Source: Marinobacter halotolerans
GTDB lineage: Bacteria; Pseudomonadota; Gammaproteobacteria; Pseudomonadales; Oleiphilaceae
Direction: 5' to 3'
Length of the DNA stretch: 64,000 nucleotides
Assembly (NCBI RefSeq): GCF_008795985.1
Contig: NZ_VMHP01000003.1
Coordinates: 62,001 to 126,000 of the forward strand
A program made the translations under genes and the position numbers. Shown here piece by piece: positions 56,639-64,000 of this stretch. The notes below the pieces were generated by a model that worked only from the letters and a program-made list of their open reading frames with translations, did not search any database and had not been told where the DNA came from. How positions within the stretch are numbered: position 1 is the stretch's first letter; every line of letters begins with the position of its first letter.

Positions 56639-58963
56639 ATGCTGAGCATACTGCGAAATATCGTACAAGAAGTGAACAGCGCCCGTGATTTGCAGGAGGC
56701 GCTGGACGTTATCGTTTCTCGTGTCCAGAAGGCGATGGACACAGAAGTATGCTCTGTTTATCTGCTGGATCCGGCTACTAACCGCTATATTCTGATGGCC
56801 ACCGAGGGACTGTATCAGCAGGCCGTCGGTCAGGTGAGCCTGGGTTATTCCGAAGGTCTGATTGGCCTGGTTGGCTCCCGCGAAGAGCCGATCAATCTTG
56901 AAGATGCCCCCTCCCATCCGCGCTACCGTTATTTCCCGGAAACCGGTGAAGAACGTTTCAGTTCATTCCTGGGTGTCCCGATTATTCACCATCGCAGGGT
57001 CTTGGGTGTGCTCGTTGTACAACAGCGGGAGAGTTCGCGCTGTTTCAATGAGGGCGAAGAGGCGTTCCTGGTAACCGTATCGGCGCAACTTGCCGGGGTC
57101 ATTGCCCACAGTGAGGCCACGGGGGCCATCAGCGGTCTTTCGCTCACGGGTGAAGAGGCGAAAGACGTCAGCTTCAGCGGCGTGCCCGGCTCCCCGGGTG
57201 TGGCTATTGGCAAGGGCGTGGTGGTCTACCCGGCGGCAGATCTGGATGTGGTTCCGGAAAAGCCCACGGAGGATATTGAGGGTGAGCTGGCCCTGTTCGG
57301 TGGTGCGGTGACGGCTGTTCGCGAAGACATCGAACGGGTGGCGGAGCGGCTGGCCTCGCAGCTTCGCCCGGAAGAGCAGGCGTTGTTTGATGTCTATTTG
57401 CGCATGCTGGGCGATGACGCCATGCCGGGCGAGGTTTCCAACCGCATTCGAGAGGGCTTCTGGGCCCAGGGTGCGTTGAAGCAGGTCGTCCAGCAGTACA
57501 TCCGCCACTTTGAAATGATGGACGACCACTACCTGCAGGAACGGGCGGTGGATATCCGCGATCTCGGTCGCCGACTGCTGTCCCATCTGCAGGAAGGTGA
57601 ACAGAAGGATCTGGTCTACCCGGAGCGAACGGTACTGGTCAGTGAAGAGCTCACCCCTGCCATGCTGGGTGAGGTGCCCAAGGGGCAACTGGTTGGGTTG
57701 GTGTCTGTCAAAGGGTCCAGCAACTCTCACGTCGCCATTCTTGCCCGGGCCATGGGCGTGCCCACGGTTATGGGAATGGTGGATATTCCGGTCAACCAGC
57801 TTGATGGCCGTGACCTGATTGTGGATGGTTTCGAGGGGCAGATCTTTGCGTCTCCGTCCGTGGAACTGTTGGCGTATTACCAGGAAATCTGTGACGAAGA
57901 GGACGAGTTGGTCCGTGGCCTGGAAGCGCTGCGGGATCTTCCCTGCGAGACCACAGACAATCACCGGGTCTCGCTGCTGGTTAACACCGGACTGATGACC
58001 GATGTTGTTCGCTCCCTTACTCATGGTGCCGAGGGTATCGGGCTTTATCGCACCGAAGTGCCGTTCATGATCAAGGACCGGTTTCCGTCAGAGCAGGAGC
58101 AGCGGGAATATTACCGCGAGCAGCTCGAGGCCTTCGCCCCCAATCCGGTGACCATGCGTACCCTGGACATTGGCGGGGACAAGGCGCTGAGCTATTTTCC
58201 GATCCAGGAAGAGAATCCGTTTCTGGGATGGCGTGGGATTCGCGTAACATTGGATCATCCGGAGATCTTTCTGGTTCAGGTCCGGGCCATGCTGAAAGCC
58301 AGTGAGGGGCTGAACAACTTGCAGATCATGCTGCCCATGATCAGCAATATTTCGGAGGTAGAAGAATCCCTCCATCTGGTTTATCGCGTGTATCACGAAG
58401 TTCGGGAAGAGGGTTTCAATATCCACATGCCCAAGGTCGGGGTGATGATAGAGATTCCCGCCGCGGTCTATCAGATAAGGGAGCTGGCGGATCGGGTAGA
58501 TTTTCTGTCCGTGGGTTCCAACGACCTGACCCAGTACTTGCTGGCGGTGGACCGAAACAATCCCCGTGTAGCCCAGCTCTATCATTCCTATCACCCGGCG
58601 GTTCTGCAGGCGCTGGTCAGAGTGGCACAGGACGCCCACTCGGTTGGCAAGCCCATTGGCATCTGTGGCGAGCTGGCGGGGGACCCGGGCGGCGCGCTGC
58701 TGTTGATGGCCATGGGCTATGATTCGTTGTCCATGAACGCCGCGAGTCTGCCGAAAGTGAAATCTGTTATTCGTAGCGTCAGCCGGGAATGGGCCATGCA
58801 GCTGCTGGAAGACGTGTTACTGCTGGATTCTCCCCATGTTATCAAAAGCTGCGTGGATCTGGCGTTGCGCAATGCCGGTTTCGGGCGTTACCTGAGGCCT
58901 TCCAAATCTGCCAGCGTGATTCGCGGCGAAAAGGCAACTACAGCCAACGCACCTGTTGTCTAG
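56639..58963 (+). CDS. ptsP: phosphoenolpyruvate-protein phosphotransferase of the nitrogen PTS (EI-Ntr)
   Basis: 774 residues: N-terminal GAF sensor (about 1-165, senses glutamine and 2-oxoglutarate in E. coli), a linker, the EI phosphohistidine domain with His364 in GSSNSHVAILARAMG, and the C-terminal PEP-binding barrel with TMRTLDIGGDKAL, MIEIPAA, SVGSNDLTQYLLAVDR and Cys in GICGELAGD. It phosphorylates NPr, which in turn acts on EIIA-Ntr. Follows rppH by 15 bases. Confidence 0.96.
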   Translation: MLSILRNIVQEVNSARDLQEALDVIVSRVQKAMDTEVCSVYLLDPATNRYILMATEGLYQQAVGQVSLGYSEGLIGLVGSREEPINLEDAPSHPRYRYFPETGEERFSSFLGVPIIHHRRVLGVLVVQQRESSRCFNEGEEAFLVTVSAQLAGVIAHSEATGAISGLSLTGEEAKDVSFSGVPGSPGVAIGKGVVVYPAADLDVVPEKPTEDIEGELALFGGAVTAVREDIERVAERLASQLRPEEQALFDVYLRMLGDDAMPGEVSNRIREGFWAQGALKQVVQQYIRHFEMMDDHYLQERAVDIRDLGRRLLSHLQEGEQKDLVYPERTVLVSEELTPAMLGEVPKGQLVGLVSVKGSSNSHVAILARAMGVPTVMGMVDIPVNQLDGRDLIVDGFEGQIFASPSVELLAYYQEICDEEDELVRGLEALRDLPCETTDNHRVSLLVNTGLMTDVVRSLTHGAEGIGLYRTEVPFMIKDRFPSEQEQREYYREQLEAFAPNPVTMRTLDIGGDKALSYFPIQEENPFLGWRGIRVTLDHPEIFLVQVRAMLKASEGLNNLQIMLPMISNISEVEESLHLVYRVYHEVREEGFNIHMPKVGVMIEIPAAVYQIRELADRVDFLSVGSNDLTQYLLAVDRNNPRVAQLYHSYHPAVLQALVRVAQDAHSVGKPIGICGELAGDPGGALLLMAMGYDSLSMNAASLPKVKSVIRSVSREWAMQLLEDVLLLDSPHVIKSCVDLALRNAGFGRYLRPSKSASVIRGEKATTANAPVV

Positions 58964-59076
58964 CGGGCCTGATTAAGGGGATTAACCTGAATGTAGGGTG
59001 TGAACTCTAAATCCGGCTGCTAACGTAAAGTTATGATCAACCAGAACCCGGACCATTACCCGGAAGGGAAGACTGA

Positions 59077-60321
59077 ATGACGGCAACGACCACGGCAATC
59101 AAGCCCGGCCCCCGAATCGGCCTCGCCCTCGGTGGCGGCGGCCCGCTCGGCGGCATCTATGAGATCGGTGCCTTGCGGGCGCTTGATGAGGCGCTGGATG
59201 GCCTGGATTTCAATAATATTGATGTCTATGTGGGCGTCAACGCCGGTTCCTTTGTCGCTGCCAATCTGGCAAACCAGATGACCACTGCCCAGTTGTGCCG
59301 GATATTTGTCCGCAACGAGGCCGAGGTTCATCCGTTCCACCCTGAGGTTTTCTATCGGCCGGCCTTCCGCGAAATCGGCGGGCGCCTGTTGGCGGTACCC
59401 GGCCTGGTGTCCACGGCCCTGCGCCGGTTCATAAATAACCCTTATGACCAGAGCTTTCTGGAGGCCATGACCATTCTGGCCCAGGCGGCTCCTGCCGGCT
59501 TTTTCGATAATGAAGGGCTGCACGAATATCTGCACCGGGCCTTTAACATGCTTGGCCGCACCAACGACTTCAGACAGTTGCGTCGCAGCCTCTATATCGT
59601 GGCTGCGGATGTCGAAAGCACTGAAGCGGTCTGTTTCGGCGCGCCCGGCTTCGACCACGTTCCCATATCAAAAGCGATCCAGGCCAGCACCTCCTCGCCC
59701 GGGCTCTATGTGCCAGTGAACGTGGACGGTCGCTATTATGTGGACGGCACCCTGCGCAAGGGGCTGCATGCGTCGGTGGCTTTCGAGGATGGTGCTGATC
59801 TGGTGTTTGCGGTAAATCCTCAGGTGCCTATCGATGCCAGCGCCGCCGTGCGCGCCGGCAGCATGGCGCCGGGCGATCTGACCCGCTCCGGCATGCCCAA
59901 CCTGCTGTCGCAGATGTTCCGCACCATGGTCTATTCGCGGATGCAGTCCGGTATCGCCCAGTACGCGCGGGATTATCCGGATAAGGACATTCTGTTGTTC
60001 GAGCCGACTCGCGATGATGCCAAGCTGTTCTTTTCGAACGTGTTCAGTTTCCAGTCGCGGCGCATGGTGTGTGAGCACGCCTATCAGATGACCCGCCGGG
60101 ATCTGCTCAATCGCGCGGACGAGCTGGAGCCGAAGCTGGCGAAATATGGTATCCGGTTACGCCGTGATCGCCTGGAAGACGAGCAGCGCACCATCAGTAC
60201 CAGTCTCTATGGTGAGATGCTGCCACTGTATGTGGCCAAGGGTCGCAAGAAGCGGGCACAGCGGGGCAGGATTGCGTCGGGGCTGGAAAACGTCACTGAT
60301 CTGTTCAGTAAAGCGCTCTGA
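59077..60321 (+). CDS. patatin-like protein without the canonical nucleophile serine
   Basis: 414 residues. The fold is patatin-like: oxyanion loop LALGGGGPLGGIYEIGAL (residues 16-33) and the second-site Asp in YYVDGTLRKG near residue 223. The nucleophile elbow should be GxSxG but reads GVNAG (residues 53-57), so Asn55 stands in the serine position; Ser58 is the next serine. Either a different residue acts, or the protein is a non-enzymatic lipid-binding relative. No signal peptide. It faces hslU. Confidence 0.8.
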   Translation: MTATTTAIKPGPRIGLALGGGGPLGGIYEIGALRALDEALDGLDFNNIDVYVGVNAGSFVAANLANQMTTAQLCRIFVRNEAEVHPFHPEVFYRPAFREIGGRLLAVPGLVSTALRRFINNPYDQSFLEAMTILAQAAPAGFFDNEGLHEYLHRAFNMLGRTNDFRQLRRSLYIVAADVESTEAVCFGAPGFDHVPISKAIQASTSSPGLYVPVNVDGRYYVDGTLRKGLHASVAFEDGADLVFAVNPQVPIDASAAVRAGSMAPGDLTRSGMPNLLSQMFRTMVYSRMQSGIAQYARDYPDKDILLFEPTRDDAKLFFSNVFSFQSRRMVCEHAYQMTRRDLLNRADELEPKLAKYGIRLRRDRLEDEQRTISTSLYGEMLPLYVAKGRKKRAQRGRIASGLENVTDLFSKAL

Positions 60322-60325
60322 AAGA

Positions 60326-60349
60326 CTCCGGGCCATGGCTGACCCGGAG
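60326..60349. terminator. hairpin between convergent patatin-like gene and hslU
   Basis: Seven-base stem CTCCGGG / CCCGGAG with a 10-base loop in the 44-base gap. No T run; possible two-way terminator. Confidence 0.45.
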
Positions 60350-60365
60350 CATCCACATCGTCATA

Positions 60366-61694
60366 TCAAAGGATATACCGGCTCAGATCTTCATCTTCGG
60401 CCAGTTCACCCAGTTTCTCGTCAACGAACTCTGCTGTTACTTCAAACGCCTCGGTGACCTGGTCGCCGGCCTCATAGGACAGGCTCTCCAGCAGCCGCTC
60501 CAGCACGGTGTGCAGGCGCCGAGCACCGATGTTCTCGGTGGTTTCGTTGACCTTGTAGGCCACTTCGGCAATCCGCGTGATGGCCTCGTCCGAAAAGTTC
60601 AGTTTGACGCCTTCTGTGCCCATCAGGGCCACGTACTGCTGAACCAGTGAGGCACTCGGTTCGGTTAGAATGCGCTTGAAATCCTCGGGCGTCAGCGCAT
60701 GCAGCTCAACGCGAATGGGCAGCCGGCCCTGCAGCTCCGGAATCAGGTCCGAGGGCTTGGACAGATGGAAGGCTCCAGAGGCAATGAACAGGATGTGATC
60801 GGTCCGCACCGAGCCGTACTTCGTGCTTACCGTGCTGCCTTCGATCAAGGGCAGAAGGTCACGTTGAACGCCTTCCCGTGACACGTCTGAAGAGGTGTTC
60901 TCCGAGCGTTTGGCTACCTTGTCTATCTCGTCGATAAAGACAATGCCATTCTGTTCCACGGTGGTGATGGCTTTTTGCTTGATCTCTTCTTCGTTTACAA
61001 GCTTGGCGGCTTCTTCTTCGCGCACCTGCTTGAATGCGTCTGCCACTTTCATTTTGCGGGTCTTGCGCTTGTCCGCCGACATGCTGGAAAACATGTTCTG
61101 CAACTGGCTGGTCATCTCTTCCATGCCGGGAGGCGCCATGATCTCGACACCGGCGCCGGAGTTGCGCAGGTCAATCTCGATTTCCTTGTCGTCCAGTTCG
61201 CCTTCACGGAGTTTTTTCCGGAAAAGCTGGCGGGTGGTCGAACCATCCGTGCGCTGGCTGTCTTCTTTCAAATCCCGTGGCGGCGGCAGCAGGGCGTCCA
61301 GAATGCGCTCTTCCGCGGCATCCATTGCCTGGTATTCGTGCCGCTTCATTTCCTTTTCTCGCAGCATCTTGATGGCCATATCCGCCAGATCACGAATAAT
61401 GGATTCCACGTCGCGGCCGACATAGCCCACCTCGGTGAACTTGGTGGCTTCCACTTTCAGAAACGGCGCGTCGGCCAGTTTGGCCAGCCGCCGGGCAATT
61501 TCGGTTTTACCAACACCAGTGGGGCCGATCATCAGGATATTTTTGGGGGTGATCTCGTCCCGCAGATCGGAATCCAGCTGCATCCGGCGCCAGCGGTTTC
61601 TAAGGGCGATGGCGACCGAGCGTTTTGCCTCTTCCTGGCCGACGATGTGTTTGTTGAGCTCGTGAACAATTTCACGGGGGGTCATAGCAGACAT
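60366..61694 (-). CDS. hslU: ATP-dependent protease ATPase subunit HslU
   Basis: AAA+ unfoldase that feeds proteins to HslV. 442 residues: [21 protein letters not shown] start, Walker [13 protein letters not shown], the inserted I-domain (about 110-240), Walker [10 protein letters not shown], sensor regions [12 protein letters not shown] and [10 protein letters not shown], and the C-terminal LSRYIL that docks into HslV. The ATG at 61694 gives MSAMTPRE; 11 bases after hslV. Shares the heat-shock promoter in front of hslV. Confidence 0.97.
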   Translation of the reverse strand: MSAMTPREIVHELNKHIVGQEEAKRSVAIALRNRWRRMQLDSDLRDEITPKNILMIGPTGVGKTEIARRLAKLADAPFLKVEATKFTEVGYVGRDVESIIRDLADMAIKMLREKEMKRHEYQAMDAAEERILDALLPPPRDLKEDSQRTDGSTTRQLFRKKLREGELDDKEIEIDLRNSGAGVEIMAPPGMEEMTSQLQNMFSSMSADKRKTRKMKVADAFKQVREEEAAKLVNEEEIKQKAITTVEQNGIVFIDEIDKVAKRSENTSSDVSREGVQRDLLPLIEGSTVSTKYGSVRTDHILFIASGAFHLSKPSDLIPELQGRLPIRVELHALTPEDFKRILTEPSASLVQQYVALMGTEGVKLNFSDEAITRIAEVAYKVNETTENIGARRLHTVLERLLESLSYEAGDQVTEAFEVTAEFVDEKLGELAEDEDLSRYIL

Positions 61695-61705
61695 GGGGGC
61701 TCCGG

Positions 61706-62236
61706 TTATTCGTTGGCAGAGAGCGATTCGAGGGTGCGGTTGTGGTTTGTATAGATACAAATGTCAGCCGCGATATCCAGGCCTTTCTCCACAATCTCCG
61801 TGGCGCCCAGCTCGGTATTTTCCAGCAGCGCCCTGGCCGAGGCTTGCGCAAAGGGGCCGCCAGAACCGATGGCGATCAGACCCTGCTCGGGCTCGATCAC
61901 GTCACCGTTACCGGTAATGATCAATGAGGCCGTCTTGTCGGCGACGGCCAGCAGGGCTTCGAGTCGTCGCAATGCCCGGTCGGTCCGCCATTCCTTGGCC
62001 AGTTCAACGGCGGCTCTGGTCAGGTTGCCCTGATGCTTCTCCAGCTGCGCTTCGAAGCGTTCGAACAATGTGAAGGCGTCAGCAGTGCCGCCAGCAAACC
62101 CGGCCAGCACCTGGCCGTTATAGAGACGGCGAACCTTGCGGGCGTTGCCTTTCATGACGGTATTGCCAAGGGATACCTGGCCGTCGCCGCCCATGGCGAC
62201 GTCATCACCGCGTCGAACAGAAAGTATGGTAGTCAT
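61706..62236 (-). CDS. hslV: ATP-dependent protease proteolytic subunit HslV
   Basis: Proteasome-like threonine protease, a double hexameric ring. 176 residues; the N-terminal [20 protein letters not shown] exposes the catalytic threonine after Met removal, and [17 protein letters not shown] is conserved. Preceded by GGAG. First gene of hslVU, behind a sigma32-like promoter. Confidence 0.97.
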   Translation of the reverse strand: MTTILSVRRGDDVAMGGDGQVSLGNTVMKGNARKVRRLYNGQVLAGFAGGTADAFTLFERFEAQLEKHQGNLTRAAVELAKEWRTDRALRRLEALLAVADKTASLIITGNGDVIEPEQGLIAIGSGGPFAQASARALLENTELGATEIVEKGLDIAADICIYTNHNRTLESLSANE

Positions 62237-62274
62237 TCTGGCTCCACTTGCCTGATTTAGAACGTATCCTCAGG

Positions 62275-62302
62275 TAATGGAGGCAGGCTTCGGGTTTTCA
62301 AG
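62275..62302 (-). promoter_or_regulatory. sigma32 (RpoH) promoter for hslVU
   Basis: On the minus strand CCCTTGAAA (-35, core CTTGAA at 62297-62302) and CTCCATTA (-10, at 62275-62282) with 14 bases between, against the consensus CTTGAAA-N13/14-CCCCATNT. It lies in the gap between the SPOR gene and hslV, so hslVU can respond to heat apart from argS and the SPOR gene. Confidence 0.75.
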
Positions 62303-62324
62303 GGTCCGGGGCAGGGCGGGCCGC

Positions 62325-62921
62325 TCACTCTGACTTGGGAGTGTCTTTGGGGATCTTTTTGACCAGGGGTTCGATGTTTATCGACACGAGCCTGTCAACC
62401 GCCGAATTCATCTGGCTGCGGGAGTCGAACGGCCCGACGTTGACCCGGTACCAGGTGCTGCCGCTTTCCAGGTCAATGCGGCTGACGTAGGCACGCAATC
62501 CCTGGAAAGCGATCTGTGCGCGCTGTCGTTCGGCGTCCGCCTGGGTTCTGAAGGAGCCGGTCTGGACCAGGTAGTCAAAGGTGGTCTGCGCCGGGCCGGG
62601 GGTGTATTCATTGACCTTGGGCGGGACCACTTCCGAATCCGGCAGCATGTCGTAGAACTTGAAGCCGGGCTTTTTCTCGGTCGGTGCCTTCGTTTTTGAC
62701 TCTGTTTCTGTCTTTGCCTGATTTTCCTGCGCCGGCGCGCGAGCCTGGTCAGGTGCAGGCAGGGAATTCAGGTAGACGATAAACCCGATGAAGCCTCCCA
62801 CTGTGGCCAGTGAGAGGATCCATTTCAGGGAAAGTCCGCCACGCTGGGATTTCGCTACCGACTGGCGCTTGGGACGGGCCTCACTCTTTCGCTCGGGTTT
62901 GCGGGCATAATCCTTGGCCAT
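62325..62921 (-). CDS. SPOR-domain membrane protein (FtsN-like)
   Basis: 198 residues: basic cytoplasmic tail (residues 1-30), one TM helix (WILSLATVGGFIGFIVYL), a Pro/Lys/Glu-rich linker (about 55-90) and a C-terminal SPOR domain (about 112-190) starting FDYLVQTGSF with WYRVNVGPFDSR. SPOR binds denuded peptidoglycan at the division site. This layout and the place between argS (2 bases upstream) and hslV resemble the ftsN locus of other gammaproteobacteria, so it may be the FtsN counterpart, but the essential FtsN segment cannot be recognised. Confidence 0.85.
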   Translation of the reverse strand: MAKDYARKPERKSEARPKRQSVAKSQRGGLSLKWILSLATVGGFIGFIVYLNSLPAPDQARAPAQENQAKTETESKTKAPTEKKPGFKFYDMLPDSEVVPPKVNEYTPGPAQTTFDYLVQTGSFRTQADAERQRAQIAFQGLRAYVSRIDLESGSTWYRVNVGPFDSRSQMNSAVDRLVSINIEPLVKKIPKDTPKSE

Positions 62922-62923
62922 GG

Positions 62924-64000
62924 TTACATCTCTTCCGGCGCACTGACACCCAGCAGGTCAAGGCCGTTGGCGATAACCTGGCGTATGGCCAGATAGAGTG
63001 ACAGTCTTGCGTCCCGCACCGCGGTATCTTCGATCAGTACTTTGTGGGCGTTGTAATAGGTGTGGAACTGGCCGGCCAGTTCACGCAGATAATGGGTCAG
63101 GTGATGAGGCTCGCGCTGCCTGGCCGAGTTTTCGATCAGTTCCGGGTAGCGGGCCAGCTGGTTGGCCAGATCTTTTTCCTCATCCAGGGTTAGCAGTGAC
63201 AGGTCTCCGAGGCTTTCATTCCTGCCCCGTGTGGTGCCTTCTTGCTCAAGCTTGCGCAACACGCTGCAGATCCGGGCGTGAGCATACTGGATGTAGTAGA
63301 CCGGGTTTTCGTTGGTCTGGGAGCGGGCCAGGTCAATATCGAACGTCAGTTGAGAATCCACCCGTCGGGCTGCCAGGAAGAACCGGGTGGCGTCGCGGCC
63401 TACTTCGTCGATCAGGTCCCGCACGGTGACGTAACTGCCCGCACGCTTGGAGATTTTTACTTCCTGTCCGGAGCGGGTCACCATCACCATCTGGTGCAGC
63501 ACATAATCCGGCCAGCCCTCAGGGATTCCGGCCTTGAGTGCCTGCAGGCCGGCGCGCACACGAGTGACCGTTGAGTGGTGGTCCGCCCCCTGCTCGTTGA
63601 TAACGGTGGTAAAGCCCCGTTGCCATTTGTCCAGATGGTAGGCCACGTCTGGCAGGAAGTAGGTGTAGCCTCCATCCTGTTTGCGCATGACCCGGTCCTT
63701 GTCGTCGCCGAACTCTGTGGTTTTCAGCCACAGGGCGCCATCCTGCTCATAGGTGTAGCCATTGGCCTGCAACTGCTTGACGGTGGCTTCAACCTTGCCT
63801 TCCTCGTATAGGGAGGATTCCAGGAAATACACATCGAACTGAACGCCAAATGCCTTGAGGTCCAGATCTTGCTCGCGCCGCAGGTAGGCCACGGCAAACT
63901 CCTGGATTGCGGCCTGATCTTCAGGGTCCGCTTTCGCGGTAACTTCACGGTCGTCGGCTTTTACCGTTTCGCCGGCAAGATAGGCCCTGGCGACATCGAC
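62924..64000 (-). CDS. argS: arginyl-tRNA synthetase (5' part cut by window edge)
   Basis: Charges tRNA-Arg. The 359 C-terminal residues are in the window; the frame runs off at 64000. Class Ia marks: [27 protein letters not shown], the KMSKS-like [15 protein letters not shown], and the DALR anticodon domain with [19 protein letters not shown]. The HIGH motif and Add-1 domain lie beyond the edge. Its stop is 2 bases before the SPOR gene, so they are co-transcribed. Confidence 0.96.
   Translation of the reverse strand, partial: VDVARAYLAGETVKADDREVTAKADPEDQAAIQEFAVAYLRREQDLDLKAFGVQFDVYFLESSLYEEGKVEATVKQLQANGYTYEQDGALWLKTTEFGDDKDRVMRKQDGGYTYFLPDVAYHLDKWQRGFTTVINEQGADHHSTVTRVRAGLQALKAGIPEGWPDYVLHQMVMVTRSGQEVKISKRAGSYVTVRDLIDEVGRDATRFFLAARRVDSQLTFDIDLARSQTNENPVYYIQYAHARICSVLRKLEQEGTTRGRNESLGDLSLLTLDEEKDLANQLARYPELIENSARQREPHHLTHYLRELAGQFHTYYNAHKVLIEDTAVRDARLSLYLAIRQVIANGLDLLGVSAPEEM

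Noticed and set aside
56963..58024. 353-residue minus-strand open frame inside ptsP
   Set aside because: Shadow frame; ptsP motifs cover the same bases.

Overview
The window looks like chromosomal DNA of a GC-rich marine gammaproteobacterium, most likely Marinobacter or a close relative. This is inferred from gene content and not tested by any search: an HHxxxDG wax ester synthase, an Anr-type FNR regulator, Pseudomonas-like glnA-typA and rppH-ptsP arrangements, and a wholly Gram-negative envelope gene set. Coding density is high. No tRNA, rRNA, CRISPR array, transposase or integrase was seen.

Layout. 1-11.2 kb: glnA (partial) with a sigma54/NtrC-type control region, typA, a proline iminopeptidase, dtd, a porin, a CYTH triphosphatase, a potassium channel and glnE. 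11.2-30.4 kb: ilvE, then a long lipopolysaccharide region holding Kdo kinase (kdkA), two LpxL-type acyltransferases, about eight glycosyltransferases, an O-antigen ligase, an FkbM methyltransferase, a PbgA/YejM-like inner-membrane protein, an ELM1-family protein and Kdo transferase (waaA). 30.4-36.3 kb: tolC, a TPP riboswitch with thiC, then nudF, a yqiB-like gene and cpdA. 36.4-42.4 kb: a compositionally distinct orphan type VI secretion island (vgrG, DUF4123 adaptor, LysM-headed putative effector, SUMF1-type lipoprotein). 42.5-47.1 kb: a DUF3592 gene, metE/metR with a MetR box, and gcvH. 47.1-53.9 kb: a wax ester synthase divergent from a two-part reductase resembling cyanobacterial acyl-ACP reductase, an anr/fnr gene and a long acetyl-CoA hydrolase/transferase. 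54-64 kb: rlmI, a HAD phosphatase, rppH-ptsP, a patatin-like protein lacking the usual serine, hslVU behind a sigma32-like promoter, a SPOR protein and argS (partial).

How genes work together. GlnE adenylylates GlnA and PtsP feeds the nitrogen PTS, so the window is rich in nitrogen control. KdkA, WaaA, the LpxL-type enzymes, the glycosyltransferases, WaaL and the PbgA-like protein together build, decorate and probably regulate LPS.

The two most promising stretches are these. First, the wax ester synthase/reductase pair next to anr has FNR-like boxes in both intergenic regions, suggesting oxygen-controlled neutral-lipid synthesis. Second, the vgrG island carries an effector with no recognisable toxin domain and a candidate lipoprotein immunity protein.
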